A stretch of 64,000 nt of DNA from Adhaeribacter aerolatus (lineage in GTDB: Bacteria; Bacteroidota; Bacteroidia; Cytophagales; Hymenobacteraceae): positions 1 through 64,000 of the forward strand of contig NZ_BJYS01000028.1 in assembly GCF_007991635.1 (NCBI RefSeq). The letters are read 5' to 3'. Position numbers and translations under genes: made by a program. Below the pieces are notes generated by a model. That model did no database searches. It had not been told where the DNA came from and saw only the letters and a list, made by a program, of their open reading frames with translations. Positions 62,126 to 64,000 of the stretch are shown here, one piece after another; position 1 is the stretch's first letter; each line of letters begins with the position of its first letter.

Positions 62126-63985
62126 TCAGCTATTTTCCTCGTAAAAATGCCCTATTTCGGAAACCTGTAAACTACGCAGCATCGATACTTTTTTATATTG
62201 GTGTTCCTGCATCCGCTGTAATATTCCGTCCAGCATCCGGATGGCTTCTAAAATATAAGGCCCTTTGTTCAGCATTACGCAGTCGGCGCGCTGGGCCATG
62301 GCCGCATCGGTAATTTCGGCGCGCGACGGGCGGCCTTTCTTGGCCAGACTTTCCAGTACCTGGGTAGCCCACACCACCGGCAAATGCGCCGCCTCGCAGA
62401 GCCATAATATTTCTTCCTGTACTTCGGCCAATCGTTGCCAGCCGCATTCTACGGCCAAATCGCCACGGGCAATCATAATACCGGCGGGGTAAGAGCGCAT
62501 TACCGTTAGCAGCAGGTGTGGCAAATTCCGGAAGCCTTCCTTTGTCTCAATCTTCAGCATAATGGCTACGTGCCCGGCCCGGAGTTTCCGCAATTCTTCC
62601 TGCAGGGCCTCTACCATGTCCGGGTGATTCGCAAAGGAAAGGTTAATAATATCGGCGTATTTCACTACAAAAGCTAAATCCTGCCGGTCTTTATCAGTGA
62701 GTTTATTCAGGCCTAGGTTGCTGTCGGGCAGATTAATGCCTTTGTCGGCGCGCAGGGTGCTACCGTTGTTGCCGGCCGAAGTAATTTTAACCAGCAGCGA
62801 ATTTTTATTAACCTCTGCTATTTCGGCTTCTATTTTACCGTCGTCGAACAAAATGGGCTGGCCTACTTTTACCTGCGTAAAAACCTCGGGTAAGGTGCAG
62901 GAAATAAAAGCCGGCTGGGCCACCTGGCCTTCCTCGTTTAGCTGGGCCGGCTCGCCAGGCACCAGCTCTTTCCGGATGACCAGCAAATCGTCTTTTTTCA
63001 ACAGCAACGGCACTTCCAGTTCGGGCAATTCCTCTACTTCAGCCGTCAGGTTCGGTACCTGCCGGTTCTTCAGTTTCAGGCGGGTACCGGTAGAGATGTA
63101 AGAGGTTTTAAACAAATGCGCCACTACCCCACCGGCTTCCCGGCTGGCTACGTACAAAGTCCGTTTGCGCTGGCGGGTATCTTTAAACTGCAGCTGATCG
63201 CCCTCTCCTAACTGGTTTACCCAATCAGCCGCTAAAGGTAAAATGGCATCTACCTTGAATGGTGGCGTTACGCCGGGGGCAGCCAGCCACACCTTAGCGG
63301 GCGCTATTACCTGCCCCAGTTCATCGCGGTACGGATGCACTTCCACCAGTTTGGGGCCGGGACGTAAAGGGCCGGTGCGCAGTTTAGGACCCATCAGGTC
63401 AAACAATACTTTACAACTTAGCCCCAGTTCCTGTTCGGCCAGGCGGATATTTTGTACCATTTTTACCCAAACTGATTTATAGTCGTGGGCGCAGTTGATG
63501 CGGGCACAATTCATACCGGCGGCCATCATTTGCCGTACCAAATCGTAATCCGTTGCTAACTCCGTCGAGAAAGTAACCATGATGCGCGAATTACGATCTG
63601 CCACAGTTGGGCCCAGCAAATCCTCCGTGTGTTTTTTAAGCAGGGCTGCACTATCGTCGAAAGAGATTTTTGGCTTGTTATCGGCCGGCGCTTCCTGTTG
63701 GAGAGCGCAACAAAGCTGTTCGCGAACTGCCTGCAAGTTAGCCAGCACATGACCTTCGGACCGGCCCAGCGATGATAAACCCAAACGTGCCAACTGCTCC
63801 TGCAAGCCCCGGATATCGTGGTGGCGCAGCGCCAGGTAATGCAGCAAATTAATGGTACTATCCTTAAAAGCAGGCTGCACCTGGTTTACCTGCGGCATTA
63901 GTTTTTCTTCTAATTGCCGCGCTCCATTTTCCAGTGCATCCAGTTGGGCAACAATTTCCTGAAGCTGTTCTATATTTTTTTGCAT
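62126..63985 (-). CDS. Atypical pyruvate kinase with N-terminal extension and no C-terminal domain
   Basis: A 619-residue protein. Residues 1-132 are a helical extension unlike normal pyruvate kinase. The barrel begins near 133: SRIMVTFSTE replaces the usual TKIVATLGP, ARINCAHD (161-168) replaces ARLNFSHG, and DLMGPKLRTG (196-205) replaces DTKGPEIRTG. A large B-type domain insertion follows (about 210-420). Catalytic features remain: KIET with Lys478, ARGDLAVE (506-513), and PSRAEITDA near 553. The normal GET segment is NKG (571-575), and the allosteric C-terminal domain is missing. It may make pyruvate or use another phospho-substrate. It starts with ATG at 63985. Confidence 0.85.
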   Translation of the reverse strand: MQKNIEQLQEIVAQLDALENGARQLEEKLMPQVNQVQPAFKDSTINLLHYLALRHHDIRGLQEQLARLGLSSLGRSEGHVLANLQAVREQLCCALQQEAPADNKPKISFDDSAALLKKHTEDLLGPTVADRNSRIMVTFSTELATDYDLVRQMMAAGMNCARINCAHDYKSVWVKMVQNIRLAEQELGLSCKVLFDLMGPKLRTGPLRPGPKLVEVHPYRDELGQVIAPAKVWLAAPGVTPPFKVDAILPLAADWVNQLGEGDQLQFKDTRQRKRTLYVASREAGGVVAHLFKTSYISTGTRLKLKNRQVPNLTAEVEELPELEVPLLLKKDDLLVIRKELVPGEPAQLNEEGQVAQPAFISCTLPEVFTQVKVGQPILFDDGKIEAEIAEVNKNSLLVKITSAGNNGSTLRADKGINLPDSNLGLNKLTDKDRQDLAFVVKYADIINLSFANHPDMVEALQEELRKLRAGHVAIMLKIETKEGFRNLPHLLLTVMRSYPAGIMIARGDLAVECGWQRLAEVQEEILWLCEAAHLPVVWATQVLESLAKKGRPSRAEITDAAMAQRADCVMLNKGPYILEAIRMLDGILQRMQEHQYKKVSMLRSLQVSEIGHFYEENS

Positions 63986-64000
63986 AGCTCTCCGGAATCT

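Overview
The window looks like a stretch of chromosome from a member of the Bacteroidota, most probably Cytophagales / Hymenobacteraceae (an Adhaeribacter- or Rufibacter-like organism; this placement is an inference). Reasons: at least ten genes are preceded by the Bacteroidota-specific -7 promoter element TAnnTTTG, and Shine-Dalgarno sequences are largely absent. Gene families typical of the phylum are present: PorP/SprF, Bacteroidota-type TonB, WbqC, ClpC with a UVR motif, MetRS with KISTS, and MlaE-F-D. I see no rRNA, tRNA, CRISPR array, prophage, transposase or IS end. This is core, mostly housekeeping DNA.

Layout. 1-7.5 kb: a 5'-truncated unknown gene, metG (minus), small unknown or lipoprotein genes, msrB (minus) and typA. 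7.5-10.6 kb: a structured leader and the mlaE-mlaF-mlaD lipid-transport operon. 10.9-15.5 kb: a gluconate-dehydrogenase-like pair (small subunit plus GMC flavoprotein), a maa-like acetyltransferase and a GT-C glycosyltransferase. 15.9-24.6 kb: a large secreted TolB-propeller/amidohydrolase; minus-strand rlmI, alpha/beta hydrolase, nhaA and a lipid A-type acyltransferase; then wbqC. 24.6-31.1 kb: clpC, pccB, an M42 aminopeptidase and a BtuF-like protein. 31.1-34.8 kb: aroB-aroA (minus) and proline dehydrogenase. 35-40.7 kb: a stress protein, tonB divergent from an ECF sigma / anti-sigma-TonB pair, and the prc protease. 40.9-50.9 kb: PorP/SprF, pncA, an SGNH lipoprotein, lysS, two YtxH proteins, a Kazal lipoprotein and a cupin. 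51-58.9 kb (minus): sulP, then the phosphate operon porin-pstS-pstC-pstA-pstB-phoU. 59.5-64 kb: cfa, a YciI protein, an AmiD-like amidase and a divergent pyruvate kinase.

How genes work together. The phosphate operon is complete, from an OprO/OprP-type porin through the ABC transporter to PhoU, and a Pho-box-like direct repeat lies upstream of its promoter. MlaE/F/D form an outer-membrane lipid-trafficking ABC system. AroB and AroA overlap by 4 bp and are probably co-translated. The ECF sigma factor overlaps its membrane anti-sigma, which carries a TonB C-terminal domain and lies opposite a real TonB gene.

Most unusual items: (1) PstC has a periplasmic insertion that by eye contains a degenerate piece of a PstS-like phosphate-binding protein; (2) a 250-nt leader with mutually exclusive stems lies upstream of mlaE; (3) anti-sigma and TonB domains are fused; (4) the pyruvate kinase has a long N-terminal extension and no C-terminal domain; (5) a 15-bp tandem repeat array overlaps the lysS stop codon. 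No wholly new multi-gene system is evident.
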